Of a stretch of DNA of 64,000 bases, positions 54,200 to 62,290 are shown one piece after another. This DNA is from Neobacillus piezotolerans (lineage in GTDB: Bacteria; Bacillota; Bacilli; Bacillales; Cytobacillaceae). Each line of letters starts with the position of its first letter. Position 1 is the first letter of the stretch. The stretch spans positions 186,001-250,000 of the forward strand of contig NZ_QNQT01000001.1 of NCBI RefSeq assembly GCF_003362805.1, read 5' to 3'. The translations under genes were made by a program, and so were the position numbers. The notes below the pieces were generated by a model. It saw nothing but the letters and a program-made list of their open reading frames with translations, was not told where the DNA came from and searched no databases.

Positions 54200-54908
54200 C
54201 TTTTCGGAAATCAATTTTAAGGGGAACCAGGGATTTCTGGGTTATTTTAGCGAAAATTACCCAGATACACACCATCATAAAACACCCAAATGAACGCTTT
54301 TTAAGAGAGTGGGGAATATATCCAGGACATTCGGACAGATATCGAGGATTTTTAAAATATATCCAGGATTTTCGAATGGATATCCATGAATTCAGGTATA
54401 TTACCAGATCTGTCACAATTCATCCGTTTTATGGAATGTGTTTTCCTGAAAAACGGACAGCAAGCCCCGCTGCCATCAAATCCCCGCCCGGATCCAGGTG
54501 AATAATCCGCGTCCCAATCATTTTTAAATATGAACAAAAAGACCAAATTGTTTCATAAAACCTTCACTCTTTCGACATAGATTCCTTCTAAAAAATGTGG
54601 GTTTCTCTACTATACTCGTTATATAAGAATAACACTGTAATAATCGTGAGAAATGGGATATTTATCAAATTTTTGCGGTGGAAGGAGAATGTTACGGACT
54701 AGACAAACGTATGTTAACTACCGCATGTTTACTGGCGGATAGGGCAAATGGGTTTAAACATATAGACGAGGATAATGAAAATCTGATGATATGAATGAAC
54801 CAAAAAGATAAATCTTTAGATGATCCTTTTCCCTTAGGTAGTGATTTTTAGAGAGTTATCGTTTATTATGCCAATAGCCATTTTTAAAGAGGTATTTGTA
54901 TAAGCTAT
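54200..54908 (+). other. Intergenic region with several short coding-like relics
   Basis: About 700 bp without a normal gene. Near its end three short frames follow each other: about 54640-54794 (with ...ANGFKHIDEDNENLMI at the end; first ATG 54711), 54795-54851 (MNQKDKSLDDPFPLGSDF, whose ATG follows the preceding TGA directly) and a third of 11 codons. They have protein-like composition but poor ribosome binding sites, suggesting a decayed gene. The 54205-54540 part shows nothing I recognise. Confidence 0.35.
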
Positions 54909-54924
54909 TGTGAAATATTTCACA
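54909..54924 (+). promoter_or_regulatory. Fnr/CRP-type box upstream of the molybdoenzyme operon
   Basis: TGTGA-AATATT-TCACA is a perfect match to the Bacillus Fnr consensus TGTGA-N6-TCACA, 125 bp upstream of the first gene. Since the operon encodes an anaerobic-type molybdopterin reductase, Fnr activation under oxygen limitation is expected. The -10 region about 30 bp downstream is weak, fitting an activator-dependent promoter. Confidence 0.75.
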
Positions 54925-55049
54925 AAAAAACAAATCTCTTAATGACCATTTTTACGCCATGAGAGTGAAAAGTCTGTTTACACTTTTACTTTTGCTCAAT
55001 CTTGAACAAGATGCTATTTAAGTAAGAAGCTGAAGGGAGTGAATGAAAT

Positions 55050-55271
55050 ATGAAATATATTTTATTCCTGATTGTGATGTCCGTTACACTGCTGGGTTGT
55101 GAGCAACAAGCAGACAACAGTATGAAAGATAAAATTAATTTCGTTCCAAACGAGGAGTATGTTGGCGACCCATCCCCGGAAGTAAACAAGGAAGTGAAAT
55201 TAACGGACGAAGAAAAAGCCGATTTTGAGAAGCTGCAAAAGGAAATCCAAGCGGAAAAAGAGGCCGAATGA
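55050..55271 (+). CDS. Small lipoprotein, first gene of the molybdoenzyme operon
   Basis: 73 residues. The N-terminus KYILFLIVMSVTLLGC is a lipoprotein signal with lipobox LLGC, so the mature protein of about 58 residues would be anchored by Cys16 to the outer face of the membrane. The rest is acidic and helical (KLTDEEKADFEKLQKEIQAE). It stops 1 bp before the chaperone start, so it is cotranscribed. Function unknown; it may stabilise or localise the oxidoreductase. Confidence 0.7.
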   Translation: MKYILFLIVMSVTLLGCEQQADNSMKDKINFVPNEEYVGDPSPEVNKEVKLTDEEKADFEKLQKEIQAEKEAE

Positions 55272-55272
55272 T

Positions 55273-55890
55273 ATGGCTGCCATAAAAGAAACAGTGATGA
55301 CATTAGAAGAACGGTTGTTATATTATCAGTTGTTTTGCCATTACTATCAAGGAGATATGCTCCATTTTGGCTCAGCTGAGTGGAAACAACTTGGAAACAT
55401 TTTAAGAGAATACAAGCTTGCAAGGATAAATGGCGAAGCGGGCAAGGCGATACAATGCCTTGAAGAAGCCGATGCTGATGCCATCCAAATGTTTGAATAC
55501 GACTATAACCGTTTATTTGTTGGCCCGACAAAATTGCTGGCGTCTCCGTATGAATCGAGTTACCGAAACTTCGAGGGAACTGTTTTGCAGCAGGAAACAT
55601 TGATGGTACGCAACTTTTACTATCATGCCGGACTTCAGGTAGCCGAAGAAGGGCAGATGCCAGATGACCACATCCAATTTGAATTGGAGCTGATTCTGCA
55701 TCTCTTAAATGAACGCGATGACCAACTTTATAAGTTATTTTTGGAAAAGCATCTTCTGCAATGGGCTTTCGAACACTGCGCGGGGATTATCAAAAATAGC
55801 AGTAATCCTCTCACCCGTACGATGGGCATTTTATTAAAAGAATTTTTGCGTTCCGAAAAAAAGATGATCGAAGGTGAAGATAGATGTTGA
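55273..55890 (+). CDS. TorD/DmsD-family molybdoenzyme maturation chaperone
   Basis: 205 residues from ATG 55273, 1 bp after the lipoprotein TGA. An all-helical protein with the TorD-type motif YDYNRLFVGPTKLLASPYESSY and PDDHIQFELELILHLL. These chaperones bind the Tat signal of the apo-catalytic subunit and hold it until the molybdopterin cofactor is inserted. The stop overlaps the start of the catalytic subunit by 7 bp, in line with that partnership. Confidence 0.85.
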   Translation: MAAIKETVMTLEERLLYYQLFCHYYQGDMLHFGSAEWKQLGNILREYKLARINGEAGKAIQCLEEADADAIQMFEYDYNRLFVGPTKLLASPYESSYRNFEGTVLQQETLMVRNFYYHAGLQVAEEGQMPDDHIQFELELILHLLNERDDQLYKLFLEKHLLQWAFEHCAGIIKNSSNPLTRTMGILLKEFLRSEKKMIEGEDRC

Positions 55891-58085
55891 CTGAAAACTT
55901 TTCCCGCAGGACGTTTTTAAAAGGTTCCGCGGCCCTAAGTTCTTTGTTGGGCCTTGGAGCAATTGGGAATCAAGCGGTTCGGGGGCTTGTCCCAACCGCC
56001 AAAGCAAAAACGACAGGCAACAAACAGCAATTTTACAATGCCTGCCCGCGAAATTGTTATGATACATGTTCAATTGTGACTACAGTCGAAGACGGAAGAA
56101 TTACGTTTATAACAGGCAATGAAAACAACAAGTATACGAAAGGGCGCCTGTGTGTAAAAGGGAATACGTATCCACGTGTTGTGTACTCACCGGACCGGAT
56201 TAAATACCCAATGAGGCAAAAGGGGCGGGGTTCGGGCAATTGGGAACGGATTAGCTGGGATGAGGCGTATACGATTATTGCGCAGAAAATTCTCGAGATT
56301 AAAAAGGAGTACGGGAGCACGCTGCCAATATGCCTGAATAAGTATTCCGGAAACTTTAACATTCTCAACTATGCAACAGAAGGCATGCTATCGAGTATCG
56401 GTTATACAACAAGAGCCCAGGGCACACCATGCGACCCGGCCGGTTCGGACGCGCAAACATTTGATATGGGAGCAGCCTATAACAACGACCCTGAACAATT
56501 CCTAGATGCCGACTATATCATCCTTTGGGGAGCAAATCCGGCCTGGACGTCCGCACATTCAATGTACTTTATCGAGCAGGCGAAGGAAAAGGGGACTAAG
56601 CTTGTCGTTATCGATCCGCTCATTACCCAAACGGCTTCGAAGGCGGATGAGTATATCCAGATTAATACTAGTACGGATGGCGCGTTTGCACTTGGGATGA
56701 TTCGGTATATTATCGATCATCAACTTTACAATGAAACGTGGGTTCGTAATCATTCCATTGGATTTAATGAATTTGTCTCGTATGTAAAAAAGAATATTAC
56801 TGTTGAATGGGCCTCCGAAAAAACAGGCGTGCCAAAACCAGTGATTGAGCGGATTGCCCGTGAATATGCGACAGCGAAACCGGCGAATATTTGGATTGGC
56901 TTCGGCATGCAGCGCCATACAAATGGCGGTTCAATGGTCCGGGCGATTGATGCTCTTGCTGCAATGACTGGCAATGTTGGAAAAAGAGGCGGCGGCGTTA
57001 ACTATATCGGCGGAGAAACATGGGGCTTTAACTACCACACGATGGGCTTCGGGGTGCCTGAGGGAACAAAGGGCGAAGCTGACCGTTATGTAAACATGAA
57101 CAACTTTGGCGCGCAGGTTCTCGATGCCAATGACCCGCCAATCAAAATGATGTGGATTGCCTGCCGGAACCCGATCGCCCAGGATCCTGAGCCAAATGTC
57201 GTCAAAAAGGCATTCGAGAAAATGGATTTGATTGTAACCGCTGATTTGTATATGAACCAAACGGTTGAGCTTTCCGATATTGTTCTTCCTGTCACAACAC
57301 CGTTTGAGACGGTAGGAGTTAATGTCAGCTACTGGCATTACTGGATGAATGCGAATGAGCAGGCGATTAAACCGCTTTATGAAACAAAGAGTGACCTCGA
57401 AATTGCCATGGGCCTCTCGAAGAAATTAAATGAGCTCGCACCGGGCTCCTGCACATTCCCAGTTTCCGGCTCGCTTGAAGAGTGGGTCGAAAAGGAATTT
57501 AACGATGGCATCAGGGAGTTGTTTGGCGTTAAAAGCTGGGACGATCTGCGCAAAAACGGTGGAACCGTGAAGGCGAAGGATAAGGTGACGGTCGCTTGGA
57601 ATGACTTAAAATTCAGGACCCCATCCGGGAAGTATGAGTTTTATTCGAAAAAAGCAGCTGAATATGGCCATCATCCGCTTCCGGTATTTGTCGAGGAATA
57701 TAAAGCTCCTGAAAATTATCCAATTCGCTCTATTTCCCCGCACTGGAAGCTAGGCATTCATAGCCAATTCCAGCATATTGACTGGCTTGATGCCATCCAC
57801 AGCCATCCGGTTGTCGAAATGCATCCTGATTTGGCGAAGAAGCATGGGATTAAAAACAATGATTTGGTTCATGTGAAAAATGAGGCTGGGTATTTGACAC
57901 TTCCGGCCAAATTAACGAAAACAGTTCCATCTGATACGGTCGTCATGTATGAGGGCTGGTGGAAAGATGTGAATTATACGGAAAACTTCAATGTGAAGGC
58001 AATCCCATCGGATATGGGCGACTATAGCAAAGGACAGCGCGGAATCGCCTTCCATGATAACTTTGTCAAAATCGAAAAAGCGTAA
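55884..58085 (+). CDS. Molybdopterin oxidoreductase catalytic subunit, DMSO reductase superfamily
   Basis: 733 residues. Twin-arginine signal SRRTFLKG (7-14), so it is exported folded by Tat. A [4Fe-4S] site is formed by Cys54, Cys58, Cys62 and Cys90 (CPRNCYDTC ... GRLCVKG). The region where the Mo ligand is expected reads GTPCDPAGSDAQ with Cys183, which suggests a cysteine-ligated molybdenum, as in polysulfide/thiosulfate reductase-like enzymes, rather than the serine of DMSO reductase (inference). The molydopterin-binding C-terminal domain is present (ISPHWKLGIHSQF, VEMHPDLAKKHGI). With FeS and membrane subunits it forms a three-subunit quinol-linked reductase; B. subtilis YyaE is a candidate relative. 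The substrate is not established. Confidence 0.88.
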   Translation: MLTENFSRRTFLKGSAALSSLLGLGAIGNQAVRGLVPTAKAKTTGNKQQFYNACPRNCYDTCSIVTTVEDGRITFITGNENNKYTKGRLCVKGNTYPRVVYSPDRIKYPMRQKGRGSGNWERISWDEAYTIIAQKILEIKKEYGSTLPICLNKYSGNFNILNYATEGMLSSIGYTTRAQGTPCDPAGSDAQTFDMGAAYNNDPEQFLDADYIILWGANPAWTSAHSMYFIEQAKEKGTKLVVIDPLITQTASKADEYIQINTSTDGAFALGMIRYIIDHQLYNETWVRNHSIGFNEFVSYVKKNITVEWASEKTGVPKPVIERIAREYATAKPANIWIGFGMQRHTNGGSMVRAIDALAAMTGNVGKRGGGVNYIGGETWGFNYHTMGFGVPEGTKGEADRYVNMNNFGAQVLDANDPPIKMMWIACRNPIAQDPEPNVVKKAFEKMDLIVTADLYMNQTVELSDIVLPVTTPFETVGVNVSYWHYWMNANEQAIKPLYETKSDLEIAMGLSKKLNELAPGSCTFPVSGSLEEWVEKEFNDGIRELFGVKSWDDLRKNGGTVKAKDKVTVAWNDLKFRTPSGKYEFYSKKAAEYGHHPLPVFVEEYKAPENYPIRSISPHWKLGIHSQFQHIDWLDAIHSHPVVEMHPDLAKKHGIKNNDLVHVKNEAGYLTLPAKLTKTVPSDTVVMYEGWWKDVNYTENFNVKAIPSDMGDYSKGQRGIAFHDNFVKIEKA

Positions 58086-58100
58086 GGAGGAGGGGAGCCA

Positions 58101-58664
58101 ATGGCCAAAAGATTAGGTTTTTTAGTCAATATTGATCGTTGTATCGGCTGCCACGCCTGTGAAATTTCTTGTAAAAGCTTTTATCAGCTTGAACCGCAGA
58201 TGAGAAGGAGAACGGTAAGGGAGCTGCCTGAGGACCTGGTCGGTTCTCCCGTCCGTGCATTTGTATCGACAGCATGCAACCATTGTGATGAGCCTGCCTG
58301 TAAAGCAGCTTGTCCGGTTGGCGCTTATACAAAGCGCGAGGAGGATGGCATTGTTGTCCATAACCAGGAGCTTTGCATCGGCTGCCAAATGTGCGGAAAG
58401 GCATGTCCATATGGCGTACCGCAATACAATCCCGTTAAAAAGAAAATGGACAAGTGCAGCATGTGCTATGACCGGCTTGATGTAGGTGAATCTCCGATTT
58501 GCGTTTCAAAATGCCCGATGGAGGCAATTGAAATCGTCGATTACAATGAAGTCCAGCCGGCAGGTGCGGTAAGCGTGGTTCCGACATTTGCAGATCCGTC
58601 CATTACACATCCAACCACACAATTTATTTTGCCAAAACCGGGCAAGCAGTTTAGGAGGGCCTAA
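58101..58664 (+). CDS. Four-cluster ferredoxin subunit, DmsB/PsrB-like
   Basis: 187 residues with four cysteine groups: CIGCHACEISCK, CNHCDEPACKAACPVGA, CIGCQMCGKACPYG and CSMCYDRLDVGE...CVSKCP. This is the standard electron-transfer subunit carrying four [4Fe-4S] clusters between membrane quinol oxidation and the Mo site. ATG 58101 follows AAGGAGGAGG, 15 bp after the catalytic subunit's stop. It has no signal and would be co-exported with the Tat-targeted subunit. Confidence 0.93.
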   Translation: MAKRLGFLVNIDRCIGCHACEISCKSFYQLEPQMRRRTVRELPEDLVGSPVRAFVSTACNHCDEPACKAACPVGAYTKREEDGIVVHNQELCIGCQMCGKACPYGVPQYNPVKKKMDKCSMCYDRLDVGESPICVSKCPMEAIEIVDYNEVQPAGAVSVVPTFADPSITHPTTQFILPKPGKQFRRA

Positions 58665-58666
58665 CG

Positions 58667-59473
58667 ATGCATGATCTTCCACTTGTCATCTTCACTGTAA
58701 TTTCGCAGCTTCTTTTAGGCGGGTTTGTGGCTTTTTGGTGGCTTGAACGAACAAAAGGCGGCATTTCGAAACATACAGGGCTGCTGATTTTGCTTTCGCT
58801 CCTTGTTCTAGGGGGCATTTCACTTTTGGTATCGATGCTCCATTTAGGCCAGCCGCTGCATGCGTACCGTGCGATCTTGAATTTCGGCGTCTCCTGGTTG
58901 AGCAGAGAGATTGTGTTTTACGGAGCCTTCCTTGGATTCATCCTCCTTTACACATGGTTTTGGTACAAAGAGGATGCCGCAAAGAGGGACATAATCGGAT
59001 GGATTGGTTCCGTTATTGGAGTCATCGCAATCTTTTCATCGGCAAAAATTTATATGATTCCGGCGATTCCAGCTTGGGATAGTGCAAATACATTGTTTGC
59101 CTTCTTTTTAACAGCGCTTTTGCTTGGACCATTGTATGTGGCCGCTTGTTTAGCAATCAGAAGGGAGAAGGCGGTCAATATTTCACGCCTTTCAATTCCA
59201 GCGCTAGTCGCGGCAGCCATTGTCGGGGTTGTCTATTTTTCCACCTTGCTCGCAGGTCTGCCTGAAGCTGTGGAAACAGCGAAATTAACATTCATGCATG
59301 CCTTCTTCTGGGTGAGGGTCGTAACATTCATTGCAGCCTCGGCGCTAATGGTTTTATCGTATAAAATTAGCAAATTTCGGAATGTGAAAATCTATTCGGC
59401 CGCTTTCGCAGTCCTTCTGGCCAGTGAATGTTTGGGCAGGTTTTTATTTTATGAAACAGCGATCCATTTGTAA
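58667..59473 (+). CDS. DmsC-family membrane anchor subunit
   Basis: 268 residues with eight hydrophobic segments. LHLGQPLHAYRAILNF and SWLSREIVFYG are DmsC hallmarks. It anchors the complex and oxidises menaquinol. It starts 2 bp after the ferredoxin stop with GGAGGG upstream, so translation is coupled. Confidence 0.9.
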   Translation: MHDLPLVIFTVISQLLLGGFVAFWWLERTKGGISKHTGLLILLSLLVLGGISLLVSMLHLGQPLHAYRAILNFGVSWLSREIVFYGAFLGFILLYTWFWYKEDAAKRDIIGWIGSVIGVIAIFSSAKIYMIPAIPAWDSANTLFAFFLTALLLGPLYVAACLAIRREKAVNISRLSIPALVAAAIVGVVYFSTLLAGLPEAVETAKLTFMHAFFWVRVVTFIAASALMVLSYKISKFRNVKIYSAAFAVLLASECLGRFLFYETAIHL

Positions 59474-59499
59474 GTAGAACAAGAGAGGGGGGGAAGGAA

Positions 59500-60597
59500 A
59501 TGAATCTATTAACCTGGGTAAATGTCATCGATAAAAAAATGACAGGATTGAGTGTGGAGGCGAATCTTTGTACGAAATTGATTTCTCCAAAAAGCACCTG
59601 TACGGGCTGTGTCGATCATTGTCCCAAAAATAGCATTTCCTTCGCAAATAAGGATATTGTTATCGCTGACAGCTGTGTGGATTGCGGCCTTTGCGGGACG
59701 GTATGCCCAACAGGCGCCATAACAATGAACCAGCCCCCTCTCACCCAATTTGTTCAAGAAGCCATCCATAAAAGCGAGCGGCATGAAAAAGTGTATCTCC
59801 ATTGTGAACGGACGATAGTTTCAAAAAGCCATGCAACAATGGTTGCGGTGCCATGCCTCGGAATGATTCCAAAAGAAGCATGGGTAACATTATTGAATAA
59901 ATGTAAAAATCTATCGATCTATCAGCCTGAACAGGCATGTGGTGACTGTGAAATCAGCACGGGAGAAGAATTGTGGAGAAGGGAACTTAAAGCCGGGGAA
60001 GCGATTAGTTGCCAAAGGATGAGTATTTCCTCCAAAATAAGCGGTTGTAAGGAAAGCGTCAACTATAATGTTGAACGAAGAGATTTTCTTTCTGCTGTCT
60101 TTAAGGAAATGAAATCAACAAATAAACTGGCAATCAAAGAAATGCTGTGCGGCTCTAACAAAGTTCCAACGTACCAAGAGAAACAACAAGGGGACTCCCT
60201 GTCAAAACTAAAAAAAGAATGGAACGAAGTAGGCAGTCAGCTTGTTGAAAAAATGACAAATGAATCCGTATATCCATATATGAATAAGCGATCACTCTTT
60301 TTGGCGGAATTACAGGAAAATGAAACGCTGCTTTATCAAGAGGACATTCGTTTGCCACAAATAAACGAAGATTGCCATTTCTGCGGTGCATGTGCGATTC
60401 TTTGTCCGACGGAAGCCTTGGCAATGAAAACTGAACACGGCCAGCAAACAATTACAGTACAACCGTATAAATGCGTGGACTGCTCTTTATGTGAACAAAT
60501 TTGCTACACAAAGAACATCCAATTACAACGAGCCCAAAACCTAACACTTCTGGAAAATGAAATTACATTAGTAGAGAAGCACGGGCAGGGCTTATAA
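59500..60597 (+). CDS. Multi-cluster 4Fe-4S protein associated with the molybdoenzyme operon
   Basis: 365 residues. Two ferredoxin pairs at the ends: residues 35-70 (CTGCVDHCP, CVDCGLCGTVCP) and about 285-335 (CHFCGACAILCP, CVDCSLCEQIC). Between them is a domain with LHCERT, VPCLGMIPKEAW and CGDCEIS, whose cysteine spacing recalls the MvhD/hydrogenase delta-like electron-transfer fold. It has no signal peptide and should be cytosolic, unlike the other Fe-S subunit's destination. It may supply electrons or help cluster or cofactor assembly. It is the last gene, 26 bp after DmsC. Confidence 0.75.
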   Translation: MNLLTWVNVIDKKMTGLSVEANLCTKLISPKSTCTGCVDHCPKNSISFANKDIVIADSCVDCGLCGTVCPTGAITMNQPPLTQFVQEAIHKSERHEKVYLHCERTIVSKSHATMVAVPCLGMIPKEAWVTLLNKCKNLSIYQPEQACGDCEISTGEELWRRELKAGEAISCQRMSISSKISGCKESVNYNVERRDFLSAVFKEMKSTNKLAIKEMLCGSNKVPTYQEKQQGDSLSKLKKEWNEVGSQLVEKMTNESVYPYMNKRSLFLAELQENETLLYQEDIRLPQINEDCHFCGACAILCPTEALAMKTEHGQQTITVQPYKCVDCSLCEQICYTKNIQLQRAQNLTLLENEITLVEKHGQGL

Positions 60598-60638
60598 ACA
60601 AAGCTATCTCAATCAGATCACGGTCTGCTCAAATCAGG

Positions 60639-61468
60639 TTGAGTGACTTTGTTTGGGCGAAAGCCGGAAAGGAAGTCACTCAAATTCGGTTGAGTGACTT
60701 TATTTGAGCAAAAGCCGGAAAGGAAGTCACTCAAATCCCGTTGAGTGACTTTGTTTGAGCAAAAGCCGGAAAGGAAGTCACTCAAATTCGGTTGAGTGAC
60801 TTTGTTTGAGCAAAAGCCGGAAAGGAAGTCACTCAAATCCCGTTGAGTGACTTTGTTTGGGCAAAAGCCGGAAAGGAAGTCACTCAAATCCCTTTGAGTG
60901 ACTTTGTTTGGGCAAATTTCTGAAAGGAAGTCACTCAAATCCCGTTGAGTGACTTTATTTGAGCAAAAGCCGGAAAGGAAGTCACTCAAATCCCGTTGAG
61001 TGACTTTGTTTGAGCAAAAGCCGGAAAGGAAGTCACTCAAATTCCGTTGAGTGACTTTGTTTGAGCAAAAGCCGGAAAGGAAGTCACTCAAATCCCGTTG
61101 AGTGACTTTGTTTGGGCAAAAGCCGGAAAGGAAGTCACTCAAATCCCTTTGAGTGACTTTGTTTGGGCAAATTTCTGAAAGGAAGTCACTCAAATCCCGT
61201 TGAGTGACTTTATTTGAGCAAAAGCCGGAAAGGAAGTCATTCCAATCCCGTTGAGTGACATTGTTTGGGCAAATTTCTGAAAGGAAGTCACTCAAATCCC
61301 GTTGAGTGACTTTGTTTGAGCAAAAGCCGGAAAGGAAGTCACTCAAATCCCGTTGAGTGACTTTGTTTGGGCAAAATTCGAAAAGGAAGTCACTCAAATA
61401 CTGTTGAGTAACAAAGATTGGGCAAAATCCTGAAAAAAAGTGTCGCGCAAGTTCCGTTAAGCGACAAA
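60639..61468. repeat. Tandem array of about 16 hairpin-forming 51-bp units
   Basis: Units of exactly 51 bp start TTGAGTGACTT and end AAGTCACTCAA plus a 6-bp linker (mostly ATCCCG). Each linker is flanked by perfect 11-bp inverted arms. The 18-22 bp between arms vary (TTTGAGCAAAAGCCGGAAAG or ...GGGCAAATTTCTG...). Units 3-7 and 8-12 have the same order of variants 255 bp apart, a higher-order duplication. The 3' edge (61380-61468) is degenerate. Because 51 is a multiple of 3, both strands stay open by arithmetic alone, which explains a spurious 260-codon minus frame. It lies directly after the Fe-S gene and could act as its terminator. Confidence 0.92.
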
Positions 61469-61519
61469 GATTCCCCAGAAATCCCGAAAATGTGCCGCAT
61501 TCGCTCTTCTAATTCATAA

Positions 61520-61625
61520 TTAATAGATAGGAGATCCGCCGCTCGTTTTCACAAGAGCATGCAAGCGGCGTTCCATTCCAGTAAGGTATCCATATTCGTC
61601 TTTCCCTGATACCGAGCCAAAAAAA
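61520..61625 (-). pseudogene. C-terminal coding-like fragment beside the repeat array
   Basis: On the minus strand the segment reads SGKDEYGYLTGMERRLHALV followed by KTSGGSPIY and a TAA. It is protein-like and ends cleanly, but the frame upstream of it runs antisense through the DinB gene without a start or ribosome binding site. It is probably the 3' end of a deleted gene; the family is not recognised. Confidence 0.3.
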
Positions 61626-61685
61626 TGAAAATAAAAAGTAATTATGCTAATAATAGGTTTTATACAGTTTAAGAGGAGTGAGTTT

Positions 61686-62165
61686 ATGTACAGAACAGTA
61701 AATGACTTTTTGGCTGAGTGGTCCCGTGCAGCAAGTGGAACGATCAGCGTATTGGAGTCTTTAACAGATGAAAAATTAAACCAGTCGATTGTGGAAGGCC
61801 ATAGTTCACTTGGATGGTTAGGCTGGCATTTGGCAGCGAGCATTCCGTTCTTTGCCGGGCAGGTAGGCCTGAATGTATCGTTTCCAGGGGATGTAAAATC
61901 AGTTCCGGACAAAGCAAGCGAGATTGTGGATGCATATAAAAAGGCATCCGAGGAATTGAAAAAAGAAGTGGAAACCAACCTAACCGACGAGAAAATTGTT
62001 GAAGCAGTTGAGTCACTTGGCCAGTTAATGCCAAGAGGTGCTACACTAAGACTGTTTATCGACCATCAGACCCACCATCGCGGGCAAATGACCGTACTTC
62101 TTCGTCAAGCAGGATTGAAAGTTCCTGGCATCATGGGTCCAACTGTAGAAGATCAAATGAAGTAA
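61686..62165 (+). CDS. DinB family protein (putative metal-dependent hydrolase/transferase)
   Basis: 159 residues from ATG 61686, preceded by AGAGGAG at 61671-61677; an upstream in-frame ATG at 61644 lies ahead of that site. Four-helix DinB/YfiT fold with the metal-ligand histidines in GWLGWHLAAS and FIDHQTHHRGQMTVLLRQ, the latter the family signature. Members include bacillithiol and mycothiol S-transferases and damage-induced proteins. The exact role is unknown. Confidence 0.85.
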   Translation: MYRTVNDFLAEWSRAASGTISVLESLTDEKLNQSIVEGHSSLGWLGWHLAASIPFFAGQVGLNVSFPGDVKSVPDKASEIVDAYKKASEELKKEVETNLTDEKIVEAVESLGQLMPRGATLRLFIDHQTHHRGQMTVLLRQAGLKVPGIMGPTVEDQMK

Positions 62166-62172
62166 GTACATA

Positions 62173-62226
62173 AAAGGCTGTCCCATTAAATTCGCAATCC
62201 GGCGATTTTTGGGACAGCCTTTATAT
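62173..62226 (+). terminator. Rho-independent terminator of the DinB gene
   Basis: AAAGGCTGTCCC pairs with GGGACAGCCTTT across a 26-nt loop; the T-rich end follows. It is also usable on the other strand for the convergent LysR gene. Confidence 0.75.
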
Positions 62227-62290
62227 TTGCAAATGCGGCTATTTTCACATTGGTGCGTTTTAATGTCTGCGCCAAACCCAATTACAATTT

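Noticed and set aside
54132-54222. 21-codon frame starting near the AAAGGAGGAG after the SGNH gene
   Set aside because: The frame runs through the terminator hairpin of the SGNH gene and its start is too far from the ribosome binding site.
60618-61397. A 260-codon minus-strand frame of 17-residue repeats (LSDFLSGFCSNKVTQRD type)
   Set aside because: It is the translation of the 51-bp hairpin array. The frame stays open only because 51 is divisible by 3, there is no ribosome binding site, and the DNA palindromes explain the conservation better than a protein.
60639-61468. CRISPR array
   Set aside because: The units are directly adjacent with no unique spacers, the period is fixed at 51 bp including the variable part, and no cas genes are nearby.
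61520-61978. 152-codon minus-strand gene
   Set aside because: Most of it is antisense to the well-supported DinB gene and there is no start signal; only its last 35 codons look coding and are listed as a relic.
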